This document shows, piece after piece, positions 7,763 to 18,283 of a stretch of 64,000 nucleotides of DNA. Source of the DNA: G965198795 sp965198795 (lineage in GTDB: Bacteria > Pseudomonadota > Alphaproteobacteria > Rhodospirillales > Casp-alpha2); contig OZ240674.1 in assembly GCA_965198795.1 (NCBI GenBank), positions 496,001 through 560,000 on the forward strand, in the 5' to 3' direction. The notes below the pieces were generated by a model. The model was not told the origin of the DNA, ran no database searches, and saw nothing but the letters and a program-made list of their open reading frames with translations. Within the stretch, counting starts at the first letter, position 1, and each line of letters starts with the position of its first letter. The position numbers and the translations under genes were made by a program.

Positions 7763-9475
7763 ATGTCACTCTCGCCCCCGGCCACCGCGGCGCCCGCCGG
7801 CGCCAAGGAAGGAAAGTGGACCCAGGGCGCGGCGCCGTATCTGCTGCTGAGCCTGTTTTGCGCCATCCTTTACCTGCCCGGACTGGACAGCCTGCCTCCG
7901 CTTGACAGAGACGAGGCGCGCTTTATCCAGGCCACCAGCCAGATGCTGGAAACGGGCGATTACGTCAACATCCGGTTCCAGGAAGAACCCCGGCATAAAA
8001 AACCGGCGGGCGTCCACTGGCTGCAAGTCTTGAGCGTCAAGGCCCTCACCGATCCGGCGGACCGCGAGCTTTGGGCCTACCGGGCGCCGTCCGCGCTCGG
8101 CGCATGGCTGGCCGTGCTTTTTACCTTTGCCGCCGGCGCCCGGTTATTCGACCGGCGAACGGCGCTTATGGGCGCCGTGATGCTGGCGGGCTGCGTGATG
8201 GTGCAGATGGAGGCCCATCAGGCCAAGACGGACGCCACCCTGTTGGGATTCACCACGATGGCCATGGCGGCTCTCGCCCGGGTGTATGGTCACGCGCGCG
8301 GCCACGGGCCCGATCCGGGCGTCTATTGGTGGCCGCTCTTCTGGGTCGGCGCCGGCGCCGGCGTCCTGATCAAGGGTCCAATCACGCCCGTGGTGGTTTT
8401 GTTGACCATATTGACGCTCTGCGCCGCCGACAGAAAGCTGTTTCCTCTGGCGAGGCTGAGGCCGGCGCCGGGGATCGTGCTGGCGGCGGCCGTCGCGGGT
8501 CCGTGGTTCTATCTGATCCAGGCGCAAGGCGCGTCCTCCGTCCCGGGCGAGACCTTCCTGATCACCGCCATCAAGACGGATCTGATACCCAAACTCGTGA
8601 GCGCTCAGGAAAGCCACGGCGCGCCGCCCGGTTACTTCGCCGGCTTGATGATCGCGTTTTTCTTCCCGGCGTCGCTTTACGCCTGGCCGGCGCTTTACCG
8701 CGCGGTGAAAGCGCGGGAAGAAACCGGCGTCCGGTTTTGTCTCGCCTGGCTGATCCCGGCGTGGGCCATGTTCGAGATCGCGCCAACCAAGCTTCCGCAT
8801 TACACGCTGCCGCTCTATCCGGCCCTGGCGCTGATCACGGCTTGGGCGCTGATGCGGGTGGTGCGGCTGCGCGACGAGCGGTTCCCGCCCCTGATCATGG
8901 CGCCCCTGGGCGTTCTTTGGGGCGTTTTGGCCCTCGCCCTCTCGGCCGCCGCCGTGGCGCTCGCGCTTTGGTTCGGAACGGCGCCGGCCAACCTGGGCGC
9001 CGTCCTGATCGGGGCGGGCGGGTTGCTGCTGCCCTTGGCGCTTTATGTGCAGTTCCAAACGCTGGCCCATGAAACCGCCGCCCGGAACCTGATCGTCGCG
9101 ATGAGCGTCTTTGCCGCGGCGGTCCTGGGCGGCGTGTTGCCCCGCATCGACGCCATGTGGCCCAGCCGCGCCGCCGCCCAAATCGTCGAAACCCACGCGC
9201 CGCACGCCCAGGTGGCCGCGGCCGGGTTCCACGAACCCAGCCTGGTTTTCCTGCTGGGCACGGAAACCAAACTGACCGACGCCAAGGGCGCCGCCCGGCA
9301 TCTTCTGGAAACGCCGAACGGCGCGGCCGTGATTGAAATCAAACAACGCCTCGCATTCCGGAACGCGCTCGGAGACCGGGCCGCCGACTTCCGCGAAGTC
9401 GGCGCAGTTTCGGGCGTCAACTATTCCAAGGGCGATCCCGTGAACCTGCGGGTGTATGTCCGGAAAGCGCCTTGA
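7763..9475 (+). CDS. ArnT-like (GT39/PMT-type) membrane glycosyltransferase
   Basis: The 570-residue polytopic protein has about a dozen hydrophobic segments. Start MSLSPPATAAPAG is preferred over an ATG 11 codons upstream. The first periplasmic loop holds the acidic motif DRDEARFIQAT, the DE-type catalytic site of the GT39/GT83 C-type glycosyltransferases, which use polyprenyl-phosphate sugars at the periplasmic face. EPRHKKPAGVHWLQ, further along, matches the ArnT/PMT_2 'KPPxxxW' region. Likely roles are lipid A or glycan modification; the acceptor cannot be told from the sequence. It ends directly against a transposase remnant whose frame overlaps its stop codon region. Confidence 0.85.
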   Translation: MSLSPPATAAPAGAKEGKWTQGAAPYLLLSLFCAILYLPGLDSLPPLDRDEARFIQATSQMLETGDYVNIRFQEEPRHKKPAGVHWLQVLSVKALTDPADRELWAYRAPSALGAWLAVLFTFAAGARLFDRRTALMGAVMLAGCVMVQMEAHQAKTDATLLGFTTMAMAALARVYGHARGHGPDPGVYWWPLFWVGAGAGVLIKGPITPVVVLLTILTLCAADRKLFPLARLRPAPGIVLAAAVAGPWFYLIQAQGASSVPGETFLITAIKTDLIPKLVSAQESHGAPPGYFAGLMIAFFFPASLYAWPALYRAVKAREETGVRFCLAWLIPAWAMFEIAPTKLPHYTLPLYPALALITAWALMRVVRLRDERFPPLIMAPLGVLWGVLALALSAAAVALALWFGTAPANLGAVLIGAGGLLLPLALYVQFQTLAHETAARNLIVAMSVFAAAVLGGVLPRIDAMWPSRAAAQIVETHAPHAQVAAAGFHEPSLVFLLGTETKLTDAKGAARHLLETPNGAAVIEIKQRLAFRNALGDRAADFREVGAVSGVNYSKGDPVNLRVYVRKAP

Positions 9476-10341
9476 TTTTCGAGGGCAAGAAGCGCTGGCC
9501 AAATTGTGTCGAGCGCCCTCATGGCGGTTCCGACGATGTTTCCGAGTGCAAAGACCACCGGCCAATGCCGTATCGGTGCAAGTCGTGTCGTAAGCATTTC
9601 AGCGTCCGTATCGGCACGGTGCTGGCTGAGTCCCGTATCCCGTTGCACAAGTGGTTGTTGGCGATCTATATAATGACGACCGCCCGCAAAGGCCTCCCGT
9701 TTACACAGATGGCCCGTAAACTTAGCACCACTTAAAAAACCGCATGGTTCTTGGTCCAGCGCATCCGCGAGACTTGGATGGTTTCGAGCGGCGGCGGCGG
9801 CGGCGGCGGCGACATGGGGCCGACCGTTGAGGTCGATCAAACATTCGCCGGCGGCCGCGAACGCAACAAACACTCACACAAGAAGCTGCGGGCGGGCCGT
9901 AGCGCCGTCGGCAAGCAGGTCGTTATGGGCGTCATAGAGCGTGGTGGCAAGGTCGTCGCTGGTCCGGCTCCCTCAACAGACGGTCCTACCTTGAAAAGCG
10001 TAATCAAGCACCATGGTGCTCCTGGCTCAGCTATCTATACTGGCAATCACGTGAGTTATCGCGGGATACAGAGTTACAAGCATGTCGCCGTCAACCACGG
10101 CGTCGGTGAGTTTGTCCGTGATCAGACCCATACGAACGGCATTGAGAGTTTCTGGGCGCTCCTGAAACGCGGCTACTACGGCGTCTATCACTACATGAGC
10201 TCAAAACATCTAAACCGTTACGTGAACGAGTTCTCGTTCCGTCACAACACGTCCCATGTGGACACCATCAAATTTATCGGCATGACCGCTGCCCGCATGG
10301 TTGGTCATCGTCTAACCTACAAGGCACTAGCGCATGGCTAA
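9472..10341 (+). pseudogene. IS1595-family transposase, interrupted by an in-frame TAA
   Basis: The frame reads VSECKDHRPMPYRCKSCRKHFSVR (zinc-ribbon end), then IPLHKWLLAIYIMTTARKG, then a TAA at 9733-9735, and continues in the same frame with KTAWFLVQRIRETW. In relatives this spot reads ...TQKTAWF, so a CAA-to-TAA change explains the stop. The downstream part carries VEVDQTFAGG, a poly-Gly stretch, the Asp block AIYTGNHVSY and the E block THTNGIESFWALLKRGYYG, the DDE-like core. The first two zinc-ribbon cysteines expected in CPxC are lost (RPHG). The N-terminus merges with the glycosyltransferase end, so the left boundary is missing. The last 8 bases overlap the following RhuM gene. Confidence 0.85.
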
Positions 10342-11407
10342 GCCGCCCAAAGACATTGATTCGGTCTCGGACATCTCAGCAAACGCGGTTGACGCTCTCG
10401 TATCACCCAAAGAGCCTGAGCAGAACAAAAAGGCCCTAACCCAGACCGAGTTCAACTTCGAAACAGTTTCCTATCACGGTAACGGTGAACTCGGCGACGT
10501 GGACGGCATCACTCTGGACCCAGACAGAGAGACGATGTGGGCCAGCACTGAGCAGATGTCGAAGTTGTTCGGCCGGAAGCCCAATACGATCACGGAACAC
10601 GTTCGGAACATCTTCAAAGAAGGTGAGCTAGATGAGGCGACAGTTGCTCAGAAATTCCGAGTAACTGCCAAGGGCGGCGAATCTTACATGGTTCTGCACT
10701 ACAACCTCGATGTTGTTCTCTCCGTTGGCTATCGAGTGAGCTCCCGGCAGGCGACGAAGTTCCGCCAGTGGGCCACCAATACTCTCAAGAAGTATATTCT
10801 GCAAGGCTATGCAATCAACGAGCGTCGGCTTGAGGAAGATCCGCGCGCGCTCAAGAGGTTGGCCGCAGAAGTCCGCACCCTTCGGACAAAAGAAAAGAAC
10901 ATCTATCAAGCCGTGCGCGACTGCTTCAAGCTGAGTTCAGTTGATTACGACTCTAAATCGCAAAAAAGGCATTCTTTCTATGCCAAACTTCAAGACAAGT
11001 TCACTTACGCGATTACCGGAGAGACCGCGGCCCAAATCGTCCTAAGCCGCGCAGATGGCATGAAGGACTTCATGGGGCTTACCTCAACAAAATCCGGTCG
11101 GCCAACAAAGCAGGATGCTACTGTCGGCAAGAACTACCTCGATTCCGAAGAACTCTATGCGCTTCACATTTTGTGTGAGCAGTTTTTGCTCTTTGCCGAG
11201 AGCAAGGCGATCCGAGGTCAGGCCCTGACCATGAAAGAGATGGACGAGAAATTCGACCAGCTATTGGAAGTTCAGGGCTATCCGGTTTTCAGCGAGTACG
11301 GCGCTTATCTCAAGGACGCCGCGCTGGCGCATGCTGAGCGAGAGCTAGAGGTATACCGGCAACGGATGCGCCTTGAAGGGAAAACACTCAAAGGCGAAAA
11401 ATCTTAA
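10334..11407 (+). CDS. RhuM-family protein, overlapping a transposase end
   Basis: The 357-residue protein has the virulence-RhuM layout. Residues ~65-160 are a Bro/KilA-like DNA-interaction region (DRETMWASTEQMSKLFGRKPNTITEHVRNIF given in pieces: MWASTEQMSKLFGR, TITEHVRNIF). Next come FRVTAKGGESYMVLHYNLD and GYRVSSRQATKFRQWAT, and then a C-terminal Fic/Doc-like helical part with DYDSKSQ and YAKLQDKFTYAITGETA. RhuM was first noted in Salmonella SPI-3; its molecular role is not established. The ATG lies within the transposase stop region (ATGGCTAA), an 8-base overlap suggesting translational coupling. Base composition is lower in GC than the flanks. It is probably cargo of the IS1595-type element. 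Confidence 0.85.
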   Translation: MAKPPKDIDSVSDISANAVDALVSPKEPEQNKKALTQTEFNFETVSYHGNGELGDVDGITLDPDRETMWASTEQMSKLFGRKPNTITEHVRNIFKEGELDEATVAQKFRVTAKGGESYMVLHYNLDVVLSVGYRVSSRQATKFRQWATNTLKKYILQGYAINERRLEEDPRALKRLAAEVRTLRTKEKNIYQAVRDCFKLSSVDYDSKSQKRHSFYAKLQDKFTYAITGETAAQIVLSRADGMKDFMGLTSTKSGRPTKQDATVGKNYLDSEELYALHILCEQFLLFAESKAIRGQALTMKEMDEKFDQLLEVQGYPVFSEYGAYLKDAALAHAERELEVYRQRMRLEGKTLKGEKS

Positions 11408-11516
11408 CAACGGTCTCCGGGATTGATGAAGGCTTGGTTACCGGCCAATGGCTAGATAGATATATAGGTCCTTTTTTAAGGCCCGGTTTATCGTTTTGGC
11501 CTAATATGCCGGGTTC

Positions 11517-12311
11517 ATGAGCAAACCGACCCGCCCGCCCGAACCGGATGGCGTCAAGCCTTTCGACCCGCCGCCGCCGGGGGGCGCGCGCGCGCGGCGG
11601 TTCGCCATGGGTTGGCCCGGGGCCGTTCGGCGCGAGATAGGGCGGATGCCTTATCTCTATTCCTTCATCATCGTCGCGCACGTGTCCGCGCTGATGATGG
11701 CGTTTGAGCGTGACTGGATTCTCCGCCTGCGCTTCTCCATCGACCGGGAATGGCGGGAATTCTTCAACGCGGTGGGTCATCTCGGCAAGCCGGAGCAGTA
11801 TATCGCCGTCTGCCTGGCCGCCATCGCCATCCACCGCGCCGCCGGGAAATTCGGTCTCTGGCCTCATCTTCACGGCCGCCTCCGCCGCTTCGCACGCGCG
11901 GGTGTTTATGTCGCCGCGTCGATCCTGGCCGGTGGAGTCGTTCTGAACCTCGCGAAGTTCGTCATCGGGCGATGGCGGCCAAGGGCGCTGTTCGCCGACG
12001 GCGCGTATGGGTTCGAGATGTTCAACACGGATTTCGGCATGAACTCGTTCCCGTCCGGCCATTCCCAAATGGCGTTCTCTCTGGCCGCGGCGCTCTGTTT
12101 CGTCTATCCGCGGTTCGCGTGGGCGTACCTGAGTCTCGCCGCCTTCATCGCGCTCAGCCGCCTGGGCGCCACGGTGCACTTCCCGGCGGACGTGTTGATG
12201 GGGTCCTACATCGGCGTCTGCTCCGCCCTTTTGATCAAGAAGCACGTGTTCGATAAACGCGGCGTGGAGGTCCGGGTCCGGTTCCGGGACAATAGCCGGA
12301 ACGGCGGGTAA
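11517..12311 (+). CDS. PAP2-family membrane phosphatase
   Basis: The 264-residue protein has five to six hydrophobic segments and the three phosphatidic-acid-phosphatase motifs in order. These are KFVIGRWRPR (KX6RP, ~res 147), PSGHSQMAF (PSGH, ~180) and SRLGATVHFPAD (SRX5HX3D, ~218), with the catalytic His in the last. It should hydrolyse lipid phosphates such as undecaprenyl-pyrophosphate or phosphatidate at the outer face of the inner membrane. The N-terminus is a Pro/Arg-rich cytosolic stretch of about 45 residues. It lies upstream of argG on the same strand with a 125-bp gap. The substrate cannot be decided from sequence. Confidence 0.92.
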   Translation: MSKPTRPPEPDGVKPFDPPPPGGARARRFAMGWPGAVRREIGRMPYLYSFIIVAHVSALMMAFERDWILRLRFSIDREWREFFNAVGHLGKPEQYIAVCLAAIAIHRAAGKFGLWPHLHGRLRRFARAGVYVAASILAGGVVLNLAKFVIGRWRPRALFADGAYGFEMFNTDFGMNSFPSGHSQMAFSLAAALCFVYPRFAWAYLSLAAFIALSRLGATVHFPADVLMGSYIGVCSALLIKKHVFDKRGVEVRVRFRDNSRNGG

Positions 12312-12436
12312 TCTCCCCGCCCGGCGGACGAACGCCCATCGGGCGGCGGGAAGGGTCATGGGATTGATCGTGCGGCGCTTTCGCCTATACTCCGCGCTTT
12401 CCTTTCCCAACCCCCTCTTCCTCAAGGACTTCTCCC

Positions 12437-13648
<1,212 letters not shown>

Positions 13649-13689
13649 GGCGTCCCGCCATTGGGCGGGGCCTATTCATGGGTTTCCAC

Positions 13690-13940
13690 GCGGTTTGGCC
13701 CGTCATTCCCGCGCGGGCGGGGTCCGTATGACGATCCCGCATGGAGCCAACGCGTCACCCCCGCGCTCATTTTGTCATTCCCGTTCTTTCCTTGTCATTC
13801 CCGCCTTGTCATTCCCGCGCGGGCGGGAATGCAGGTCACCCTCCATCAATCGATCATTGGCCTTCACTTGTACTAAGTTGACTGCGGTAATAAGTTGACC
13901 GCGGGCCGCCGCGCCGGACCCCCGCCTTCGCGGGGGCGGC
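13690..13940. repeat. Cluster of intergenic palindromic repeats
   Basis: The gap 13649-14111 has no gene. It carries several copies of the genome's GC-rich palindrome, GTCATTCCCGCGCGGGCGGG and the CCCCCGCCTTCGCGGGGG form, at about 13698, 13795-13833 and 13915-13937. It also has two TAAGTTGAC direct repeats near 13873 and 13892. These are typical extragenic palindromes. Confidence 0.8.
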
Positions 13941-14111
13941 AAAATAATAGGAGGATGACGCCTTGGCGGCAAAGGCGCTTCCCCGCAAGGCCCGCGCATC
14001 GGCTTCGAAAAGTCCAACGAGGGGATGCGGACGGGTCCGCAAGGCCGTCAACGCCGTCCCGAACGTCCGCGCGCGCCATGAACGCGCTGGCCGGCCCAGC
14101 GCCCAGCCGCC

Positions 14112-15557
14112 TCAGCCCAGCAGCCGCCGCCGCCCGAGCCAATAGGCGTAAACGGCGGCGGGAATCAGGGTGACGCCAGTGCGGCGCATCTTGCCGGGCC
14201 GCGCCAAGCTGGACGTTAAAACATAGGCGCGCGCGTGGATATTGGTGCGCTCGACAAAGCTGACCAGCTCTTCCGGACCGGACCGGGATTTGGCGTATCC
14301 GTCACCCCAGTCCATCTCGTAAACATACGCGGGGCGGCCGGAGCCGGCGTCCATCGTCATCAGATCGACGCGCCCGCCCTTCCAGCTCGCGTATGCGAGG
14401 CGCGCCGCCACGCCGGAGCCCAGCCATTGACCGACAATGGCTGTTTCCGCCAAGCGCGGAAACGCGGGTTCGTCCGGACCCGTCACGCCAAACAGCGCGG
14501 CATGAAGGCTGGCGGACGTCAGATAGACCTTGAACGCGACCTGACGCTGAAACCGGCCGGCGTATTTATCGACCCGGACCACACGGCGGATCAGAAAAGC
14601 CCTTTCCAGATAATCCAGATATTTCCGGAGCGTGTTTTTCGCGAGATCGAGCTTCCTCGCGAGCTCTTCATAGGCCAACTCCCCGCCCGTATTCCGCGCC
14701 AGCGTCACGAACAGGCGGATCAGCCCTTGCGTGTCGCTGACGCCGTGCAGCCCCGCATGATCCTTATGCAGAACCCGGTCTATAAGCTGGTCGCGGATAA
14801 ATCCCGCGTCGAGGGGCGGGGGCGGCGCTTTCGGGTCTCCCGGCCCGCCGGCGGCCGGGACCACCCCCTCGGGAAAGCCGCCCAGATTGACGTATTGAAT
14901 GAATTCCCGGTTAAGGTCCCTCAGGGCCGCCGCGCCCAGGCTCAGACGAAACCCCGGTTTCTCTCCATCCCCATCCCGCGACAGGATTGTTTCCCGCCCC
15001 CGGAACCGCAGATATTCCAGGAACGTCAACGGCGGTAAAACATATGTTTCCATCGTCCCGTCCGTCTTGCCGGACACGAAATCCGGAACGCCGGACGACA
15101 AACCGGCGACGATGCGGACAGCCGGAAAAGCTTTTTGTACATCGAGAAGTTGCTTTTCCCAATTGGAAAGAAACGGCGCCTCGTCCAGGAATAAATACCA
15201 GCGCTGATGAACGCCGGCGGGAACCTTGTCCTGGAATATCCTCACCAGGTCCGCCAACGGCGCGCCGGCGTAGACCGGGGCGCTCAACGGCGCGAACATG
15301 ACCCGGGCCGGCGGGACGCCGCGCCGGACACAATCGGCCAGCGCCTGGCGGAGCAGGACCGTTTTGCCGGCGCGCGGCGGCCCCGCCAACAGCAACGGCT
15401 TGTCCGCCTTGGGTTCGAGCACCTTGTCCAGGAAACCGGCGTAATAGGCGCGCCGCGGAAGTTGGCGGAGGCGAACCCCGGCGCCTGGCCGTAAATCCCA
15501 CCAGGGATTGTCTCCGGCAAGCCGTCCCGACAACTGATCAAGGCCGATTTCGAGCAC
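14112..15557 (-). CDS. AAA_14 / DUF4143 ATP-binding protein
   Basis: The 481-residue protein has the N-terminal P-loop LLAGPPRAGKTVLLRQ (~res 56-71), the Walker B-like YLFLDEAPFLSNWEKQL and a sensor region RIVAGLSSGVP. A central PPLTFLEYLRFRG follows. The C-terminal DUF4143 part contains a winged-helix stretch (LARKLDLAKNTLRKYLDYLE) and a restriction-nuclease-like YVYEMDWGDGYAKS. This is the large ExeA/ATPase-associated AAA_14-DUF4143 family. Members are common in accessory DNA; several roles (toxin-antitoxin, DNA interaction) have been suggested but none is established. It is flanked by palindromic repeats, and no partner gene is apparent. Confidence 0.85.
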   Translation of the reverse strand: MLEIGLDQLSGRLAGDNPWWDLRPGAGVRLRQLPRRAYYAGFLDKVLEPKADKPLLLAGPPRAGKTVLLRQALADCVRRGVPPARVMFAPLSAPVYAGAPLADLVRIFQDKVPAGVHQRWYLFLDEAPFLSNWEKQLLDVQKAFPAVRIVAGLSSGVPDFVSGKTDGTMETYVLPPLTFLEYLRFRGRETILSRDGDGEKPGFRLSLGAAALRDLNREFIQYVNLGGFPEGVVPAAGGPGDPKAPPPPLDAGFIRDQLIDRVLHKDHAGLHGVSDTQGLIRLFVTLARNTGGELAYEELARKLDLAKNTLRKYLDYLERAFLIRRVVRVDKYAGRFQRQVAFKVYLTSASLHAALFGVTGPDEPAFPRLAETAIVGQWLGSGVAARLAYASWKGGRVDLMTMDAGSGRPAYVYEMDWGDGYAKSRSGPEELVSFVERTNIHARAYVLTSSLARPGKMRRTGVTLIPAAVYAYWLGRRRLLG

Positions 15558-15672
15558 CCTGGCCTCTTAACTAAGACCGCAATAATGAATAAGATCACAA
15601 AAATGAGCCTATTCGAACAGAGTGTTGAAGAAATTCTGGTTCGTCAAGGCGGATGAATGAAAGTTTGCCGCA

Positions 15673-16254
15673 TCAAGAGAATACCGCGTCCAATCTCCGG
15701 CGCAGATCGTGAATGGCGTCCGTCTCGAACCAGGGGTTCTTTTTCAACCAAATGGTGGCGCGCCAGCTTGGGTGCGGCGTAGGGAAATAATCCGGCGCAT
15801 AGTCCCGCCAACTCCTCACCGTTTCCGTCACGGTTTTCTTGGCTGATTCGCCCAGATAGCGGGCTTGGGCGTAACCGCCGACCAGGAGAGTCAGGCGAAT
15901 GTCCGGCAACAGCGCCCGCAACGTCCCGTGCCAGTGTGGCGCGCATTCCTTCCGGGGCGGTTTGTCGCCGCCCTTGTCTTGTTTGCCGGGATAGCAAAAC
16001 CCCATGGGCATGACGGCGATACGGGTTTCGTCATAAAAAGCGTCCTTGTCCATGCCCAGCCAGTCCCGCAACCGGTCGCCGGAGGGGTCGTTCCAAGGAA
16101 CGCCGGTTTCATGGACCCTCGTTCCCGGTGCCTGGCCGATGATCAACAGCCGCGCCGCGGCCGTCATGCGGACGATGGGACGGGGACCCAAGGGAAGGTC
16201 CCCGCAGATGGAACAGGCGCGAACCTCCCTCAACGTCTCCTCAAGCCGCGTCAC
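15673..16254 (-). CDS. Uracil-DNA glycosylase family protein
   Basis: The 193-residue protein has the UDG-superfamily motifs GQAPGTRVHETGVPW (motif 1, ~res 40) and HPSWR (motif 2, ~res 160). Four cysteines at about 14, 17, 87 and 104 sit where family-4/5 glycosylases bind a 4Fe-4S cluster. The protein probably removes uracil or related deaminated bases from DNA. The motif-1 'GQAPGxR' is the variant found in a less-studied branch often annotated only as 'uracil-DNA glycosylase family'. It lies just ahead of a sirtuin gene on the same strand (69 bp gap). Confidence 0.85.
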   Translation of the reverse strand: MTRLEETLREVRACSICGDLPLGPRPIVRMTAAARLLIIGQAPGTRVHETGVPWNDPSGDRLRDWLGMDKDAFYDETRIAVMPMGFCYPGKQDKGGDKPPRKECAPHWHGTLRALLPDIRLTLLVGGYAQARYLGESAKKTVTETVRSWRDYAPDYFPTPHPSWRATIWLKKNPWFETDAIHDLRRRLDAVFS

Positions 16255-16323
16255 GATTCTCCGCCTTTTTGTTCGCCCCCCGCGCGGGAACGGCGCCGCG
16301 CGGCCGGACCCCGGCGCGTCACG

Positions 16324-17043
16324 TCAAACACCTTGTTCGAGGACATGATCGACAAACGCCGGGACGATTTCCGCCGCCGGACCATGGATCGCCTCATCGA
16401 AGCGGCCGACCCCGGCGCTAGGTTCCAAATTGAGTTCCACGGTCCGCGCGCCGGCGACGCGTCCCGCCAACTCGACAAAGCCCGCCGCCGGATAAACATT
16501 GCCGGATGTCCCGATGGAGATGAACAGGCCGCAGCGCGTCAGCGCATTCTGGATCGCCTCCATGGCGAATGGCGTTTCGCCGAACCAGACCACGTGGGGG
16601 CGGAGCCCGCCAACCTCCCCGCACCTCCCGCAAGCCTCGGCGACGGCCAGATCTTCCCGGCGCGCGCGAACGTCCCCGCAGCGCTCACAGCGGATTTTCA
16701 GCAATTCGCCATGCATGTGGATCAGATTACGGGACCCGGCGCGCTCATGCAGATCATCGATGTTCTGGGTCACCAGCAGAACCTCGCCGGAATACGCGCG
16801 CTCCAGACGCGCCAAGGCGCCGTGAGCCGCGTTGGGAATGACGTCCGCCTTGACGAGGCGGCGGCGGCGCGCGTTATAGAACGCCTGCACCCGGTCTGGA
16901 TTCCGGCGGAAGGCGCCGGGCGTTGCGACGTCCTCGATCCGTACTTCCGCCCAGACGCCGTCTTCATCGCGAAAAGTGGACAACCCGCTTTCCTTGGAAA
17001 CGCCGGCGCCGGTTAGAATAACGATGGAGGACGGATCGGACAT
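16324..17043 (-). CDS. cobB: Sirtuin NAD-dependent protein deacylase
   Basis: The 239-residue class III sirtuin carries the NAD-binding GAGVSKESGLSTFRDEDGVW and TQNIDDLHERAGS. The catalytic His is in the HMHGELLKIRC stretch, and two CxxC zinc pairs are CERC and CGRC. Y-x-x-R for succinyl/malonyl specificity appears as YNARRRRL, as in SIRT5/CobB-type desuccinylases, so it may remove acidic acyl groups as well as acetyl. The length is normal. It is divergent from the LMW-PTP gene, with a 69-bp shared intergenic region. Confidence 0.95.
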   Translation of the reverse strand: MSDPSSIVILTGAGVSKESGLSTFRDEDGVWAEVRIEDVATPGAFRRNPDRVQAFYNARRRRLVKADVIPNAAHGALARLERAYSGEVLLVTQNIDDLHERAGSRNLIHMHGELLKIRCERCGDVRARREDLAVAEACGRCGEVGGLRPHVVWFGETPFAMEAIQNALTRCGLFISIGTSGNVYPAAGFVELAGRVAGARTVELNLEPSAGVGRFDEAIHGPAAEIVPAFVDHVLEQGV

Positions 17044-17112
17044 GGATCGGAAACTTCCGTTGCGTTTGGGCGTCCGCTGAACAATAAAGGCCGGACGGAA
17101 GAAGAGGAAGCC

Positions 17113-17619
17113 ATGCCGTCACATGAACCCACGCCGCTACATAAGGTCCGCGTGCTGTTCGTCTGTTTGGGCAACATCTGCCGCTCGCCCACGGCCGAGG
17201 GCGTTTTCCGCGACATGGCCGCCCGCGAGGGGCTGGGCGGGGTTATCGGCACGGACAGCGCCGGCACCGGCAGTTGGCATATCGGCGATCCCCCGGACCC
17301 GCGCGCGCAAGCTTCCGCCAAAAAACGCGGCTATGACATCTCCGGTCTGCGCGCCCGCCAAACCCGGGCCGCGGACTTCGACTGCTTCGATTACATCCTG
17401 GCGATGGACCGCTCGAACTTCGCCAACATGCGCACGCTGAACGGCGGCGGGACGGGCGGAAAACTCCATCTGTTCTTGGATTTCGCCGACGGACCCAAAG
17501 GCCGGGAAGTGCCCGACCCCTATTACGGCGATCAGTCGGACTATGAAAAAGCCTTCGGCCTGATTGAGGCCGCGTCACGCGGGCTGTTGGCCCACATCCA
17601 AGCGGCGGATCTGGCCTGA
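17113..17619 (+). CDS. Low-molecular-weight protein-tyrosine phosphatase
   Basis: The 168-residue protein has the catalytic P-loop VCLGNICRSPTAEGVF (CX5R) near residue 16 and the general-acid loop VPDPYYGD near residue 136. Both are at the spacing of the LMW-PTP family, and no signal peptide is present. It is eukaryotic-like rather than Wzb-like in neighbourhood, since no exopolysaccharide kinase is next to it. The HAD gene follows directly (TGA abutting GTG), indicating an operon. Confidence 0.95.
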   Translation: MPSHEPTPLHKVRVLFVCLGNICRSPTAEGVFRDMAAREGLGGVIGTDSAGTGSWHIGDPPDPRAQASAKKRGYDISGLRARQTRAADFDCFDYILAMDRSNFANMRTLNGGGTGGKLHLFLDFADGPKGREVPDPYYGDQSDYEKAFGLIEAASRGLLAHIQAADLA

Positions 17620-18264
17620 GTGCTGGTTATTTTCGATTGCGACGGCGTTCTGGTGGACAGCGAGGTGATCGCGTCGCGCGTTCTGGCTGCGGAGCTTTCC
17701 CGGCTGGGCCATCCCATCACGTCCGGGCAAGTCCGCGCCCGCTTCACCGGAAAACGAATGCGTGACGTGTTGGCGGAAGTGGCCGAAACAGGCGTCGAGA
17801 TTCCGGACGGCTTTCTGCCCGCCTTGAAACAGCGCGACATGGAGGCGTTCAAGGCGGGGCTGGAACCGATCCCCTTTGTCCGCGGCGCGCTCCGCGAACT
17901 GCCCCATCGCCGCTGTGTGGCCTCGTCGGGCTCAATGGAAAAGATGACCTTCACCCTCACGCACACCGGGCTGATGCCGTATCTGACGCCGTATCTGTTC
18001 AGCGCTTTTTGCGTCGAGAACGGCAAGCCGGCGCCGGACGTGTTCCTGCGGGCCGCGCGGGAAATGGGCGCGCCGCCTCCGGATTGCGTCGTGATTGAGG
18101 ACTCCGCGGCCGGCGTGACGGCTGGCAAGGCGGCGGGCATGCGGGTGCTGGGCTTCACCGGCGGAGCGCATGTAAGGGATATTGACGGCTATCCGGACCG
18201 GCTGCGCGGACTTGGCGCGGACGCCGTGTTCAGCGACATGCGGCGGCTCAATGAATTTTTATAG
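17620..18264 (+). CDS. HAD-superfamily phosphatase (beta-phosphoglucomutase-like)
   Basis: The 214-residue HAD hydrolase begins with a GTG immediately after the preceding stop codon. Motif I is FDCDGVLVDSE with both Asp residues, motif II is VASSGS, motif III is GKPAPDVF and motif IV is VIEDSAAGV. The four-helix cap after motif I places it in subfamily I with phosphoglycolate phosphatase and beta-phosphoglucomutase. The substrate is unknown. It is translationally linked to the tyrosine phosphatase. Confidence 0.9.
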   Translation: MLVIFDCDGVLVDSEVIASRVLAAELSRLGHPITSGQVRARFTGKRMRDVLAEVAETGVEIPDGFLPALKQRDMEAFKAGLEPIPFVRGALRELPHRRCVASSGSMEKMTFTLTHTGLMPYLTPYLFSAFCVENGKPAPDVFLRAAREMGAPPPDCVVIEDSAAGVTAGKAAGMRVLGFTGGAHVRDIDGYPDRLRGLGADAVFSDMRRLNEFL

Positions 18265-18283
18265 CCGCCGCCCAGGCGAACGC

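Noticed and set aside
8144..9565. 473-codon minus-strand frame opposite the glycosyltransferase
   Set aside because: Composition artefact; the plus strand shows the DRDEARF site and membrane helices.
13690..13940. Possible CRISPR array in the repeated GTCATTCCCGC units
   Set aside because: Spacing is irregular, units are short palindromes with variants in both orientations, and no cas gene is present.
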